Assembly: GCA_006226375.1 (NCBI GenBank) | Contig: SBHC01000036.1 | Span: forward strand, 62,001-126,000 | DNA length: 64,000 nucleotides | Source of the DNA: Deltaproteobacteria bacterium | GTDB lineage: Bacteria; Myxococcota_C; UBA6777 | Direction: 5' to 3' | Part shown: one piece after another, positions 44,194 to 52,884 of the stretch | Position numbering within the stretch: the stretch's first letter is position 1 | How the letters are laid out: each line of letters begins with the position of its first letter | Notes under the pieces: generated by a model | Told to the model about the DNA's origin: nothing | Seen by the model: only the letters and a program-made list of their open reading frames with translations | Database searches by the model: none | Translations under genes and position numbers: made by a program

Positions 44194-45033
44194 ATGCAAA
44201 AAAGGCTCTATCATATCCATCTGGTCTCCGATGCCTCGGGGGAGCTCACAGACCTGATGGCACGCTCTGCGATTGCTCAACTTGAAAATGTCTCGGCAGA
44301 GCGACATTTGTGGAACATGGTGCGTTACCCGCGGGACGTGGAAGAGGTCCTGGCCGGGATCGATGCGGATCCAGGCTTCGTGCTTCATACCGTGCTGATC
44401 CCCGATTTGCGGGCGATGTTGGAGGAGGGTTGTGCGCAGCGTAACATCCCTTGTTTGGCGGCACTGACGCCTCTTGTGGAAGGTCTTTCGGAGTTCTGGG
44501 AGGCCCCTGTTCACTATCGTCCGACCCAATACACCCGTGACAAAGAATACTACCGTCGGATGGATGCGATGCGCTTCAGCCTCCAACACGATGACGGTCA
44601 ACTGGGTCGCGAACTTCACAAAGCCGATATCATCTTGTTTGGTGTGTCGCGAACATCCAAGACACCACTCTGTGTGTACCTCGCCAACCGTGGCTACAAA
44701 GCCGCAAACTTCCCTGTCGTACCGAATGTTCCGCTGCCAGACAATGCCCTCACTGTAGACGTGCCGTTGAAAGTGGGCCTGACCATGGATCCGTCCATTC
44801 TTGCAGAGCTGCGCAAACAACGCCTCGGCAAATCCGGCTGGTGGCACAGCGAAACCGCGTATGTTGACTCTCTTCAGGTGTCCTACGAAGTTCGAGAAGC
44901 CCGCCAAATGTATGTGAAAAATGGATGGCCGGTGGTCGATGTGACGATGAAGTCGGTGGAAGAAATTGCCGCCAAGATCATCCAGTTGTATGTCCGACGA
45001 ACCTCCCGCAAAGCCAGCGACCGTCACCGATAG
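44194..45033 (+). CDS. Pyruvate phosphate dikinase/PEP synthase regulatory protein (DUF299)
   Basis: A 279-residue bifunctional Ser/Thr kinase-phosphorylase of the PSRP/RP family. These enzymes inactivate PPDK or PEP synthase by ADP-dependent phosphorylation of an active-site Thr and reactivate it by Pi-dependent dephosphorylation. The family P-loop 'FGVSRTSKTPLCVYLANRG' lies at about residues 149-167, preceded by 'LKKADI'-like 'LHKADIILFG'. The N-terminal 'YHIHLVSDASGELTDLMAR' is typical, as is 'GLTMDPSILAELRKQRL'. ppdK is encoded about 1.1 kb downstream on the other strand. The expected pairing strongly supports regulation of PPDK. Confidence 0.95.
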   Translation: MQKRLYHIHLVSDASGELTDLMARSAIAQLENVSAERHLWNMVRYPRDVEEVLAGIDADPGFVLHTVLIPDLRAMLEEGCAQRNIPCLAALTPLVEGLSEFWEAPVHYRPTQYTRDKEYYRRMDAMRFSLQHDDGQLGRELHKADIILFGVSRTSKTPLCVYLANRGYKAANFPVVPNVPLPDNALTVDVPLKVGLTMDPSILAELRKQRLGKSGWWHSETAYVDSLQVSYEVREARQMYVKNGWPVVDVTMKSVEEIAAKIIQLYVRRTSRKASDRHR

Positions 45034-45052
45034 AGTGCCTTGGTCAACCTGA

Positions 45053-45156
45053 GTCCGCAGATTACGCAAATTGCACAGACGGGGATGCTGCTTGTTGTAT
45101 GAATGGGTCCGCAGATTACGCAAATTGCGAAGACAGGGATGCTGCTTGTTGTATGG
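45053..45156. repeat. Two tandem 54-bp repeats of the dispersed family
   Basis: Copies begin at 45053 and 45107 (GTCCGCAGATTACGCAAATT), each followed by GC(A/G)(C/A)AGACRGGGATGCTGCTTGTTGTATG. The first 15 bases match the 64-bp repeat at 22411. It lies immediately downstream of the PPDK regulator gene. Confidence 0.85.
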
Positions 45157-45194
45157 GCTATCGTGTTGGTGGAAAGAAGAGTGGGGCAGGGGGT

Positions 45195-46046
45195 TCAGGT
45201 TCGTTTTTGGTAGAGGACCCAGAAGAGATCTTCGGAAGGGTAGGGGTAGGAGATGGAGCCTGGGACGAGCTTGAGGAAAGGTCGGAAGTACTTGAGCGGG
45301 CCGGCTTCCTGTAGCTTGTAATCAAGCAGGGACTTGGCGTGGTGCCCTTTGATCCATCGAGTGGGTCGACCTTGTGCTACTTCGCGAAAGCCAAACTGAC
45401 CGGCGAGTTGACCCAGGTCCTTGGGTGAAAACCAATGGAGTACGCTGGGTGGACTGTATTCATGCCAGTTCTTGCCGAGGAGGCGCGCGGTCCAGCTGTC
45501 TTTGTTCCAACTCTCAATCAGCCAGTAACCGCCGGGCCGGGTGCGCTCTGCGGCTGTCGTTAGAGCCTGACGAAGGTCATAGAAGTGAGCGATGACTTGA
45601 ATCATGCTGACCACATCAAACTGTTGATCGTGAGGGAACTGTTCCAGCGCTCCAGTGTGAACTGAAAGGCCCAAGGTTTCGCGAGCATGCTGGGCCATCC
45701 GTGGGTTGGGTTCGACGCCTTCGCCTTTCCAGCCTGTGTCGAGCAGACCTTGCAAGATGAAGCCTGCCGCTGCACCCACATCAAGGATGGTGCCGGGCGA
45801 CATGTAACTGTTCAGCAAGCGACCGTAACGTTTCCCTGACGCTCGAAGGATGGCACCTTCGCCAAGGTAATCAGAGTAACCGGCTTCGCCTCCCTCAAAG
45901 TAGTCGTCGCCGTAGACTTGCTCAACGTGTTGGAGATCTGCCGCGATGTCGGCGAAGCGATGACCGCACGAGTCACAGCCAAGAATGCCATAACCGTGCC
46001 GCGAAAAAAGGTGGCGAGACGCTCCCTGACAGATGGGACACTCCAC
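45195..46046 (-). CDS. Zinc-ribbon SAM-dependent methyltransferase
   Basis: A 283-residue protein. A GTG start with AGGAG upstream is followed by 'ECPICQGASRHLF' and 'LGCDSCGHRFA', two CxxC pairs forming a zinc ribbon. The SAM-binding motif is 'ILDVGAAAGFILQGL' (about 87-101), followed by 'GEGVEPNPRMAQHA' and 'FDVVSMIQVIAHFYD', then 'RTRPGGYWLIESWN'. This is the Methyltransf_23-type fold with a zinc ribbon that often modifies sugars or small metabolites in surface polysaccharide pathways. The C-terminal 'YPYPSEDLFWVLYQK' is consistent with the family. No glycan genes are adjacent, so the substrate is unknown. Confidence 0.88.
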   Translation of the reverse strand: MECPICQGASRHLFSRHGYGILGCDSCGHRFADIAADLQHVEQVYGDDYFEGGEAGYSDYLGEGAILRASGKRYGRLLNSYMSPGTILDVGAAAGFILQGLLDTGWKGEGVEPNPRMAQHARETLGLSVHTGALEQFPHDQQFDVVSMIQVIAHFYDLRQALTTAAERTRPGGYWLIESWNKDSWTARLLGKNWHEYSPPSVLHWFSPKDLGQLAGQFGFREVAQGRPTRWIKGHHAKSLLDYKLQEAGPLKYFRPFLKLVPGSISYPYPSEDLFWVLYQKRT

Positions 46047-46123
46047 AGCACACTCCTGAATTTGGGGTGAGGGGGTCGTGGCTTCAACGAAGCCCGACTT
46101 TGCGAAAGGAAGGACGTGTCGGG

Positions 46124-48769
46124 TTACTTGGTGAGGGAGCCGTACTCTTCGCGGATGGCAGCCTGGGCTGCGGCGAGTCGAGCGATGGGCACACGGTAGG
46201 GACTGCAGGAGACGTAGTCGAGTCCAACCATGTGGCAGAACTCAATGCTGGAGGGCTCTCCTCCGTGTTCGCCGCAGATCCCTGTCTTCATTCCGGGGCG
46301 CGTCTGACGGCCTTTTTGTACGCCGATCTTGAGCAACTCACCGACGCCTTCTCGGTCGAGGACTTGGAACGGATCTTCGGGATAGATGCCTTGCTCCACA
46401 TAATGCTGGAGGAAGCGGCCCGAGTCATCGCGGCTGAAACCACAGCCCATTTGGGTCAGGTCGTTGGTTCCAAAGCTGAAGAATTCGGCCTCTGTGGCGA
46501 CCTGGTCTGCAGTGATGGCGCCACGAGGAACTTCAATCATGGTGCCGATCTTCAGGTCGTCGAGGGGCTTGCCTTGTTCAGCCTGAATTTGCTCGTACAC
46601 GCTGAGGACAAGATTCTTTTGGTGGGCCAACTCACGGACATGACCGACGAGAGGAATCATGATCTCTGGCCTGGAGCCGGGCACTGCGTACGCTGCCTCG
46701 ATGACGGCGCGGGCTTGCATCTCTGTGATCTCAGGGAAGAAGATGCCCAAGCGACAGCCGCGGTGACCGAGCATTGGGTTAAACTCGCGGAGAGAGGCCA
46801 CAATGTCCTGGATGTGCTGGACGCTGGTTCCCATGGCTTTCGCCATTTCCACCTGACCTTCTTCGTCGTGGGGCAGGAACTCGTGGAGCGGCGGATCCAG
46901 GAAGCGGATGGTCGCTGGCTTTCCGTCCAACGCCTTGAAGATGCCGATGAAGTCTTCTCGCTGGTAGGGGAGAAGCTCATTCAGGGCAGCTTTGCGCTCT
47001 TCTGTGTCTTCGGCCAGGATCATCTTGCGAACGGAGATGATGCGCTCGCCCTCAAAGAACATGTGCTCGGTTCGGCAGAGGCCAATGCCTTCGGCCCCAA
47101 AGCGAACGGCGACGCGGGTGTCGTGGGGGGAGTCTGCGTTGGTTCGGACGCCAAGTTTGCGGTACTTGTCGGCCAACGCCATGATCGTACCAAACGGCCC
47201 GGTCAGTTGGGGATCAACGGTCGCGATCTTTTCGTTGTAGACCTTACCTTTCGAGCCGTTGAGGCTGATCCAGTCTCCTTCGTTGAGGGTGACGCCGCCA
47301 AAGGTGATGGTCTTGTTGCGGTAGTCGATTTGCGCTTGGGAGCAACCAGCGACACAGCATTTGCCCATGCCTCGGGCGACGACTGCGGCGTGGCTTGTCA
47401 TTCCGCCGCGGCTGGTGAGGATGCCGTTGGCGGCGCTCATTCCGCCGATATCTTCCGGGCTGGTTTCGATACGGACCAGGACAACATCTTTGCCCTGACT
47501 GCTCCACTGCTCTGCGTCTGCCGCGGAGAACACGATCTGACCTGTGGCCGCTCCAGGGCTGGCAGGCAAGCCTTGGGTCAAGAAGTGGGCGTTGTCCTCA
47601 GCGTCTTGATCGAAGGTGGGGTGAAGGAGTTGGTCCAACTGCAAGGGGTCCACACGAAGGACGGCCTCTTCTTCAGAGATTAGGCCTTCGTTCATCATGT
47701 CCACTGCGATTTGCACAGCGGCAGCGGCGGTTCGCTTGCCTCGTCGGGTTTGGAGGAGGTACAGCTTGCCCTGTTCAATCGTGAACTCCAGATCCTGCAT
47801 GTCAGTGTAGTGGTTCTCCAGCTTGCTCCGGAGCTCGACCAGCTCGTCAAAACACTCCTTGTTCACCTCTTCCAGGTGGGTGATGGGCTGCGGTGTGCGG
47901 ATTCCGGCCACCACATCTTCACCTTGGGCGTTCATCAGGTATTCGCCGTAGAATTCGTTGGTTCCATCGGAGGGGTTGCGGGTGAACGCAACGCCGGTTC
48001 CGCTGGTGTCACCCATGTTGCCGAACACCATCGCCTGGACGTTGACAGCTGTTCCTTTCAGGCCGCGGATGCTGTTAAGTTGACGGTAGGTGATGGCGCG
48101 TGGGTTGTTCCAGCTGCCAAACACCGCGTCGATGGCCGCTTGGAGTTGGGCCCGAGCGTCTTGGGGGAACGAGGTGTTGTTGCGGCTGTACACGTCTTTG
48201 TAGGCTTCAATGACGTCTTTCAACCCTTCCACAGTCAGCTCAGCGTCGTTGCTGGCGTGGTGTCGTTCTTTGACGTCTTGAAGGACTTCCTCAAACTGAT
48301 GATGGCTCAGGCCAAGGACAACGTCTCCAAACATCTGGAGGAAGCGACGGTAAGCGTCGAGGGCAAACCGCTCGTTGTTGGTTTCTTTGGCGAGAGCAGG
48401 CAATGTCTCGTCGTTGAGGCCGAGGTTGAGGACTGTGTCCATCATACCAGGCATCGAGACCGCCGCACCGGAACGGACCGAGAGAAGGAGGGGGTTGGAC
48501 CCTCTACCAAAGGTTTTGCCGGAGAGAGCCTCGAGCTTGGCGACGCATTCATCAACCTGGGCGTCGAGGCCTTCGGGGTAGTTCCTGTTGTTTTCGTAGT
48601 AGAGCGCGCAGACTTCTGTGGTGATGGTAAATCCACCGGGCACTGGCAATCCCAAGCGTGACATTTCTGCGAGGTTGGCACCTTTGCCGCCCAGCAGTTC
48701 TTTCATACTGGCATCGCCTTCGGCTTCACGGCCTCCAAAAAAGTAAACATACTTCGCATTGTCACTCAT
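46124..48769 (-). CDS. ppdK: Pyruvate, phosphate dikinase
   Basis: PpdK interconverts pyruvate, ATP and Pi with PEP, AMP and PPi. The 881-residue product has the N-terminal ATP-grasp ('GGKGANLAEMSRLGLPVPGGF', 'VSMPGMMDTVLNLGLND'). The phospho-histidine His460 lies in 'SRGGMTSHAAVVARGMGKCC', with the regulatory Thr two residues before it, and the catalytic Cys832 in 'GICGEHGGEPSS'. Positions match the well-studied Clostridium enzyme. The C-terminal TIM barrel shows 'GIGLCRTEHMFF' and 'DLTQMGCGFSRDD'. AGGAG precedes the ATG. A gene for its likely kinase/phosphorylase regulator lies nearby. The role is probably PEP formation for gluconeogenesis or PPi-linked glycolysis. Confidence 0.98.
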   Translation of the reverse strand: MSDNAKYVYFFGGREAEGDASMKELLGGKGANLAEMSRLGLPVPGGFTITTEVCALYYENNRNYPEGLDAQVDECVAKLEALSGKTFGRGSNPLLLSVRSGAAVSMPGMMDTVLNLGLNDETLPALAKETNNERFALDAYRRFLQMFGDVVLGLSHHQFEEVLQDVKERHHASNDAELTVEGLKDVIEAYKDVYSRNNTSFPQDARAQLQAAIDAVFGSWNNPRAITYRQLNSIRGLKGTAVNVQAMVFGNMGDTSGTGVAFTRNPSDGTNEFYGEYLMNAQGEDVVAGIRTPQPITHLEEVNKECFDELVELRSKLENHYTDMQDLEFTIEQGKLYLLQTRRGKRTAAAAVQIAVDMMNEGLISEEEAVLRVDPLQLDQLLHPTFDQDAEDNAHFLTQGLPASPGAATGQIVFSAADAEQWSSQGKDVVLVRIETSPEDIGGMSAANGILTSRGGMTSHAAVVARGMGKCCVAGCSQAQIDYRNKTITFGGVTLNEGDWISLNGSKGKVYNEKIATVDPQLTGPFGTIMALADKYRKLGVRTNADSPHDTRVAVRFGAEGIGLCRTEHMFFEGERIISVRKMILAEDTEERKAALNELLPYQREDFIGIFKALDGKPATIRFLDPPLHEFLPHDEEGQVEMAKAMGTSVQHIQDIVASLREFNPMLGHRGCRLGIFFPEITEMQARAVIEAAYAVPGSRPEIMIPLVGHVRELAHQKNLVLSVYEQIQAEQGKPLDDLKIGTMIEVPRGAITADQVATEAEFFSFGTNDLTQMGCGFSRDDSGRFLQHYVEQGIYPEDPFQVLDREGVGELLKIGVQKGRQTRPGMKTGICGEHGGEPSSIEFCHMVGLDYVSCSPYRVPIARLAAAQAAIREEYGSLTK

Positions 48770-49214
48770 GGGCTAGACTCCTGTGCTGTATGCTAAATCG
48801 TACTGCGGATTTGAGTTCTGGTGGGTTGGGGAAGGGATGTTCTCTCCAACAATCGAAATAGGGGGTCCACGCAATCAAAATAAGCTTTTACAAAACTATG
48901 ACACAACGTCACTGAATTTCGCTTCATATAGTAGTCAAGACAAACGAGAGCGCAATGATCCATATCAAAACGGATCATGAGATCTCGCAAGGCGGAGGGA
49001 TGCCAACGCTTGTTCTCTTCTGAGAAAACAGGTTTTTGGAGAGAGTTTCTTCCGGCTCTACCCAAGGTCGTACGATTGGGTGCCAACGCGACAGAAAAGT
49101 GTGGATTTTGTAGTTTTGGTATGCGACGATGGAACGTGTTCTCAATCCCCTGTTGGAAGCTTGTAGGTGCCATTTGAGGGGAGTGGCAAGACACTTGAAT
49201 GGGAGAGACTGGTC
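48770..49214. other. Divergent promoter region of ppdK and the oxidoreductase operon
   Basis: 445 bases without a credible gene. One clear inverted repeat, ATGATCC (48955-48961) and GGATCAT (48972-48978) with a 10-base loop, is a candidate operator. Nothing else stands out. Confidence 0.4.
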
Positions 49215-49916
49215 ATGAATCAGCAACAAGGAGAGCGCCTCAGGCGTTGGATCAATCAGGCCCACGATGGAACCCGACGGTTGTTGGGGATTCCCAAGCG
49301 ATTGGTTGACCACCCTGTGCTACGGCCTCGTGTGCAGCGAACCTTGGCGGCTTTGGGAGACACCGTTTTTCCCCCAGGTGGGGCGATTCCTTACTCCGGT
49401 ACCGATGTCGAGATTGCTCAGTATGTCATTGACTATCTTCACAAAGTACCCCGCCAGGAGGGTGAGTTGTTCACCCTCGTCATTCTGCTGTACGAATACG
49501 TGTTGCCCAAGATGATGGCGAAGGGCTGGACCTTCTCCAGTATGCCGGAGTCCAAGCGGATTGAGCTGCTGGAAGCGTTGCACGAGACGCCAATCTTTCC
49601 GCTTCGCTTTCTCAACATCTCTCTCCGGATGTTCTTGAGCTTCGCATACCTCTCCGATGAGCGCGTACTGGACGAGCTTGGCTTCTTCAAACGTTACGCC
49701 TACGAAGCCGACAAGCGCAACCTGAATATTCGCTTCTGGCCGCTGCGAGAAGAAGTCGTGGAAGCCAAAGATGTGGAGACCAACACATCGACAGAAGTCG
49801 AAGAAGCTGTGGCAGAGGAGCCGTCCACAGAGAAAGACATTGCAGCTGAGCCTGCCGCTGTTGACGTGGATGCTCCTGCGCCGACGGAACTCGGAGCGGT
49901 GGCCCAAGAGTCCTAA
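49215..49916 (+). CDS. Putative small subunit/partner of the downstream GMC oxidoreductase
   Basis: The ATG at 49215 (GGAGAG 8 bases upstream) gives 233 residues. The section 'RTLAALGDTVFPPGGAIPYS' followed by 'DVEIAQYVIDYL' resembles gluconate-2-dehydrogenase subunit 3-type proteins, whose genes commonly sit beside GMC oxidoreductases. The rest of the first 175 residues is helical, and the last 50 form an acidic Glu/Ala/Thr tail. It lacks the usual Tat signal of that subunit. The GMC gene follows about 100 bases downstream, and a third gene after that. A partner role is inferred mainly from context. Confidence 0.65.
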   Translation: MNQQQGERLRRWINQAHDGTRRLLGIPKRLVDHPVLRPRVQRTLAALGDTVFPPGGAIPYSGTDVEIAQYVIDYLHKVPRQEGELFTLVILLYEYVLPKMMAKGWTFSSMPESKRIELLEALHETPIFPLRFLNISLRMFLSFAYLSDERVLDELGFFKRYAYEADKRNLNIRFWPLREEVVEAKDVETNTSTEVEEAVAEEPSTEKDIAAEPAAVDVDAPAPTELGAVAQES

Positions 49917-50018
49917 GCTTGAGGGAGAGTGACGCAGGGGGCGTACTCTCCCGATTCAGATTCCAACACCTGGACAGGTTCTTCCACCTTGTCCAAGGCA
50001 ACAGGTAAGAGAACACCC

Positions 50019-51527
50019 ATGATTCATGACACAGAGAACCTTCGTAGCGATCAGATTCGGACCGCAGATGTTTGCGTGATTGGCTCAGGTCCTGGCGGTG
50101 CCGTGGTGGCCAAAGAGTTGGCAGAGAAGGGCTTAAGCGTGATTGTGTTGGAGTCCGGACCGCGGCTTCACCACAGCAACTCTACGCGAGAGCCTGGTTC
50201 GTTCTTGAGCCGATTTCTCCAACAAGGTGGTCTTCGTGCCATGTTGGGGAACACGTTTGTGGCGTCGATGCAGGCCGAAGCCATTGGTGGAACCTCTGAG
50301 GTCAACTCCGCCATTCTCAAGCCCATGCCCGATGCCATCCTTAAGGAGTGGATCGAAAACTACGGGTTGACCGATCTCTCGGTCCAAGAGATGCACGGAC
50401 ACTACCAGGCGATTGAGGCTGAGTTGAACGTCCGACCGTCCGAAGCGGAAGCGCTCGGGCCCAAAAATCTTGTGATGAAGCGCGGCCTGGAAAAGCTGGG
50501 CTGGGACAGTCATCCGTTGAGCCGCGCGGTGGTCAACTGCGAAGGGGCTTCTGACTGTCTGACCGCTTGTCCCTCCGGTGCCAAGCGAACCATGAGCGTA
50601 ACTTACATTCCCAAAGCATCGCGAGCTGGGGCTGATATCTATCCGTCGTGCCGTGCTCGCTACGTTTTGCGAGAGGGAAAACGCGCTGTGGGGGTACGAG
50701 CTGATATCTTGCATCCCAAAACCCGCAAGCCACAAGCCGAGATGACCGTGTATGCCAAGGCCGTTGTGGTCAGCGCAGGGGTTATGTGGTCGCCCATCTT
50801 GTTGCGTCGCTCTGGGATCAAGGGCAACGGCTGGGTGGGACGAAATCTCTGCGCTCACATCGGAACCGCAGCGTTCGGTATGTTCGACGAAGAGATCAAC
50901 GGCTGGTGGGGCGCAACCCAGGGTTGGGGGAGCAACGAATTCTTCCACCGTGGGATGGTGCTGGAGGCGCTGTGGAGTCCTCCTGCTGTGCTGGCTACAC
51001 GCCTTCCCGGTGTGGGTCATGAATACTTGCGCGAACTCAAAGGGTTCAAACACTACGCCATGGTTGCGACCAAGCCTCGCGGTGTGTCACGGGGTCGGGT
51101 GGTGGAAGGTTTGAACGGTCAACCGTTTTGCACGTTCCGAGTGAAGCAAGAGGACGCCGATGAGACCGCGATGGGCTTGAAAGCCTGTGTGGATACGCTG
51201 TTTGCGGCAGGCGCCAAGCGTGTTTTGCCTGGCGTGTACGGCGCGCCATGGGTGATGGAGAAGCCGGAAGACTCCAACGTCTTGCTGAAGAAGCGCTTTC
51301 CTGCGTCATCTTTTGAGTTTGTGGCCAACCACGTGTTTGGTACATGCCGGATGGGCAGCAATCCTCGGGAGTCTGTCGTGGGCAGCTGGTCGGAGGTGCA
51401 CTCCTGCAAAGATTTGTTTGTTTGCGACTCCAGCATCTTCCCTACAGGAATTGTGAACAATCCACAGGAGACGATCATGGCGTTTTCTCGTCGGACGGCA
51501 CACCACATCGCAGAACGTTACGCCTGA
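50019..51527 (+). CDS. FAD-dependent GMC-family oxidoreductase
   Basis: The product starting at 50019 has 502 residues. The FAD-binding dinucleotide motif is 'DVCVIGSGPGGAVVAKELAE' (Gly22-Gly27), followed by 'VIVLESGP'. 'GGTSEVNSAILKPM' is the family's second FAD contact. 'CLTACPSGAKRTMSVTYIPKA' resembles cholesterol-oxidase/long-chain alcohol oxidase members. The C-terminal catalytic pair is His438 in 'NHVFGTCRMGS' and Asn480 or Asn481 in 'GIVNNPQETI'. These enzymes oxidise alcohols such as sterols, sugars or long-chain alcohols. There is no signal peptide. It is the middle gene of a probable three-gene operon. Confidence 0.92.
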   Translation: MIHDTENLRSDQIRTADVCVIGSGPGGAVVAKELAEKGLSVIVLESGPRLHHSNSTREPGSFLSRFLQQGGLRAMLGNTFVASMQAEAIGGTSEVNSAILKPMPDAILKEWIENYGLTDLSVQEMHGHYQAIEAELNVRPSEAEALGPKNLVMKRGLEKLGWDSHPLSRAVVNCEGASDCLTACPSGAKRTMSVTYIPKASRAGADIYPSCRARYVLREGKRAVGVRADILHPKTRKPQAEMTVYAKAVVVSAGVMWSPILLRRSGIKGNGWVGRNLCAHIGTAAFGMFDEEINGWWGATQGWGSNEFFHRGMVLEALWSPPAVLATRLPGVGHEYLRELKGFKHYAMVATKPRGVSRGRVVEGLNGQPFCTFRVKQEDADETAMGLKACVDTLFAAGAKRVLPGVYGAPWVMEKPEDSNVLLKKRFPASSFEFVANHVFGTCRMGSNPRESVVGSWSEVHSCKDLFVCDSSIFPTGIVNNPQETIMAFSRRTAHHIAERYA

Positions 51528-51582
51528 TATCGGCAGGGCAACGCACTCACGCAACGTTTCATCTTGATCGAGGATTGTCTCC

Positions 51583-52197
51583 ATGAGCACTGTACATACT
51601 TCAACATTCAGCTCACACAAGCCTGAGCAGGAATCTACCTCGCGCGTTCGTCATCGCTACATGACATTCCATCGCCTGGCTCGTTCCAGCAACGCCGAGT
51701 TGGACAAGATTTTTGCCAAGGGCATTCAGCCCGACCTTGAACTTCTGGAAGGCTGGGAGTTTCGCGGCTGGAACGTGTCGCCTGTGACCAAGGTGCTCGG
51801 GTTCCAAAAGTTTAAGAAGGGGTTCTTTCGGGAGAGCGGGTCGCATCGGTCGGATCAGCTGTTTGGTTACAACGTGGTGGTGCGCCAGAACGAGCTTTCG
51901 TTTCCGCACCTGGCACAACCCAACGAGCTGGAGCCAAAGTGCCACGGGTTCTATTTGGTGACCCCTGTGGACACATCATCGCGCGATAATTTTTACACCA
52001 ATGCGCTCTTGTTGGATTATGGGCAAGGACCGAGCAATCCCTTGTGGGATCCTTCAAGTGTCCTGCGTGACTATCTCGTGCAAGTTGAGCCTGAAAACCC
52101 CGATCTGTTTTTGGGCAAGGCTTACCTGGCATTGGGGCCGGCGCGCGTTTTCTCTAACTACTTTGTTCTTGAGCGATACAACCCGCGAGGACGCTAA
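51583..52197 (+). CDS. Conserved hypothetical protein of the GMC operon
   Basis: A 204-residue protein following the GMC oxidoreductase by 55 bases, with GAGG 9 bases before its ATG. I recognise no named domain. It is soluble and rich in aromatic and charged residues, with 'HGFYLVTPVDTSSRDNFYTN', then 'NALLLDYGQGPSNP' and 'LRDYLVQVEPENPDLFLGKA'. The latter patterns look like a beta-barrel lipid-binding or heme-binding fold. The position suggests it serves the same pathway as the oxidoreductase. Function is unproven. Confidence 0.65.
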   Translation: MSTVHTSTFSSHKPEQESTSRVRHRYMTFHRLARSSNAELDKIFAKGIQPDLELLEGWEFRGWNVSPVTKVLGFQKFKKGFFRESGSHRSDQLFGYNVVVRQNELSFPHLAQPNELEPKCHGFYLVTPVDTSSRDNFYTNALLLDYGQGPSNPLWDPSSVLRDYLVQVEPENPDLFLGKAYLALGPARVFSNYFVLERYNPRGR

Positions 52198-52302
52198 GCT
52201 CTGAGCTTGGCATGTTACACGCCTTCTTGGTTGAGAGCGTCCTCTTCTCCCGCAACCGCTTGTGGGTAGAACGCGAGCGTCACGCTCTTGTAGGGGTATA
52301 CA

Positions 52303-52827
52303 ATGTCAAGCTTTGCAATCGAGCCTTCAGACGGTTGGTTACGTCTCAACACCTGGAAAGAAGGGTTGTTGTCTCGCATGGGGCACGACCTGCTGATCGA
52401 TATCCGTGACTTTAAGATTGATGTGGATGTTCGAGGTGAAGATTCTTGGAATGTTCGGATGACCATCCGGAAAGACAGCTTTCATGTGTTGGAGCCGGAC
52501 AGCCTCTCTGCCAAAGAACGGAATGAGATTCACGACAACATCACGAAACATCTCCCCTCAGACGTTCAATTTGAGGGGGTCGGTACACGGAAACCTGGCA
52601 ATCGGATGGAGTTGCGTGGAACCATCTCGCTAGGTCGGGCTCGTACCCCGGTTTCTTTTCTTTTTGACTTGCATCCCAACGCTGCTTCCGGCACAGTGGA
52701 ATTATCGCACCGAGCGCTTCAATTGAAACCTTACCGCGCTCCTCTTGGTTTGATTCGGTTGCAAGATCGGGTAAAACTCACCTTTTCCTTTGAACTTCGT
52801 GCCGAGAATGACGGACAAGAGACTTGA
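52303..52827 (+). CDS. YceI-like family protein
   Basis: A 174-residue protein without a signal peptide. It fits the YceI-like lipocalin fold: 'LLSRMGHDLLIDIRDFKIDV' at the start, 'SFHVLEPDSLSAKERNEIHDN', 'LPSDVQFEGVG', 'MELRGTISLGRARTPVSF', and the diagnostic end 'LKPYRAPLGLIRLQDRVKL'. YceI proteins have a hydrophobic pocket that binds isoprenoids or other lipids. Most are periplasmic; this one appears cytoplasmic. An FHA gene follows 57 bases downstream, but co-transcription is not established. Ligand unknown. Confidence 0.85.
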   Translation: MSSFAIEPSDGWLRLNTWKEGLLSRMGHDLLIDIRDFKIDVDVRGEDSWNVRMTIRKDSFHVLEPDSLSAKERNEIHDNITKHLPSDVQFEGVGTRKPGNRMELRGTISLGRARTPVSFLFDLHPNAASGTVELSHRALQLKPYRAPLGLIRLQDRVKLTFSFELRAENDGQET

Positions 52828-52884
52828 CGTGCGGATTTTGAATCACGTATATATGCGGTGCAACCAATCTGGAAGGGTAGAGTG

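Noticed and set aside
46067-47683. 538-residue open frame opposite ppdK
   Set aside because: ppdK has full-length conserved motifs on the other strand. The long antisense frame follows from codon bias and has no ribosome-binding site.
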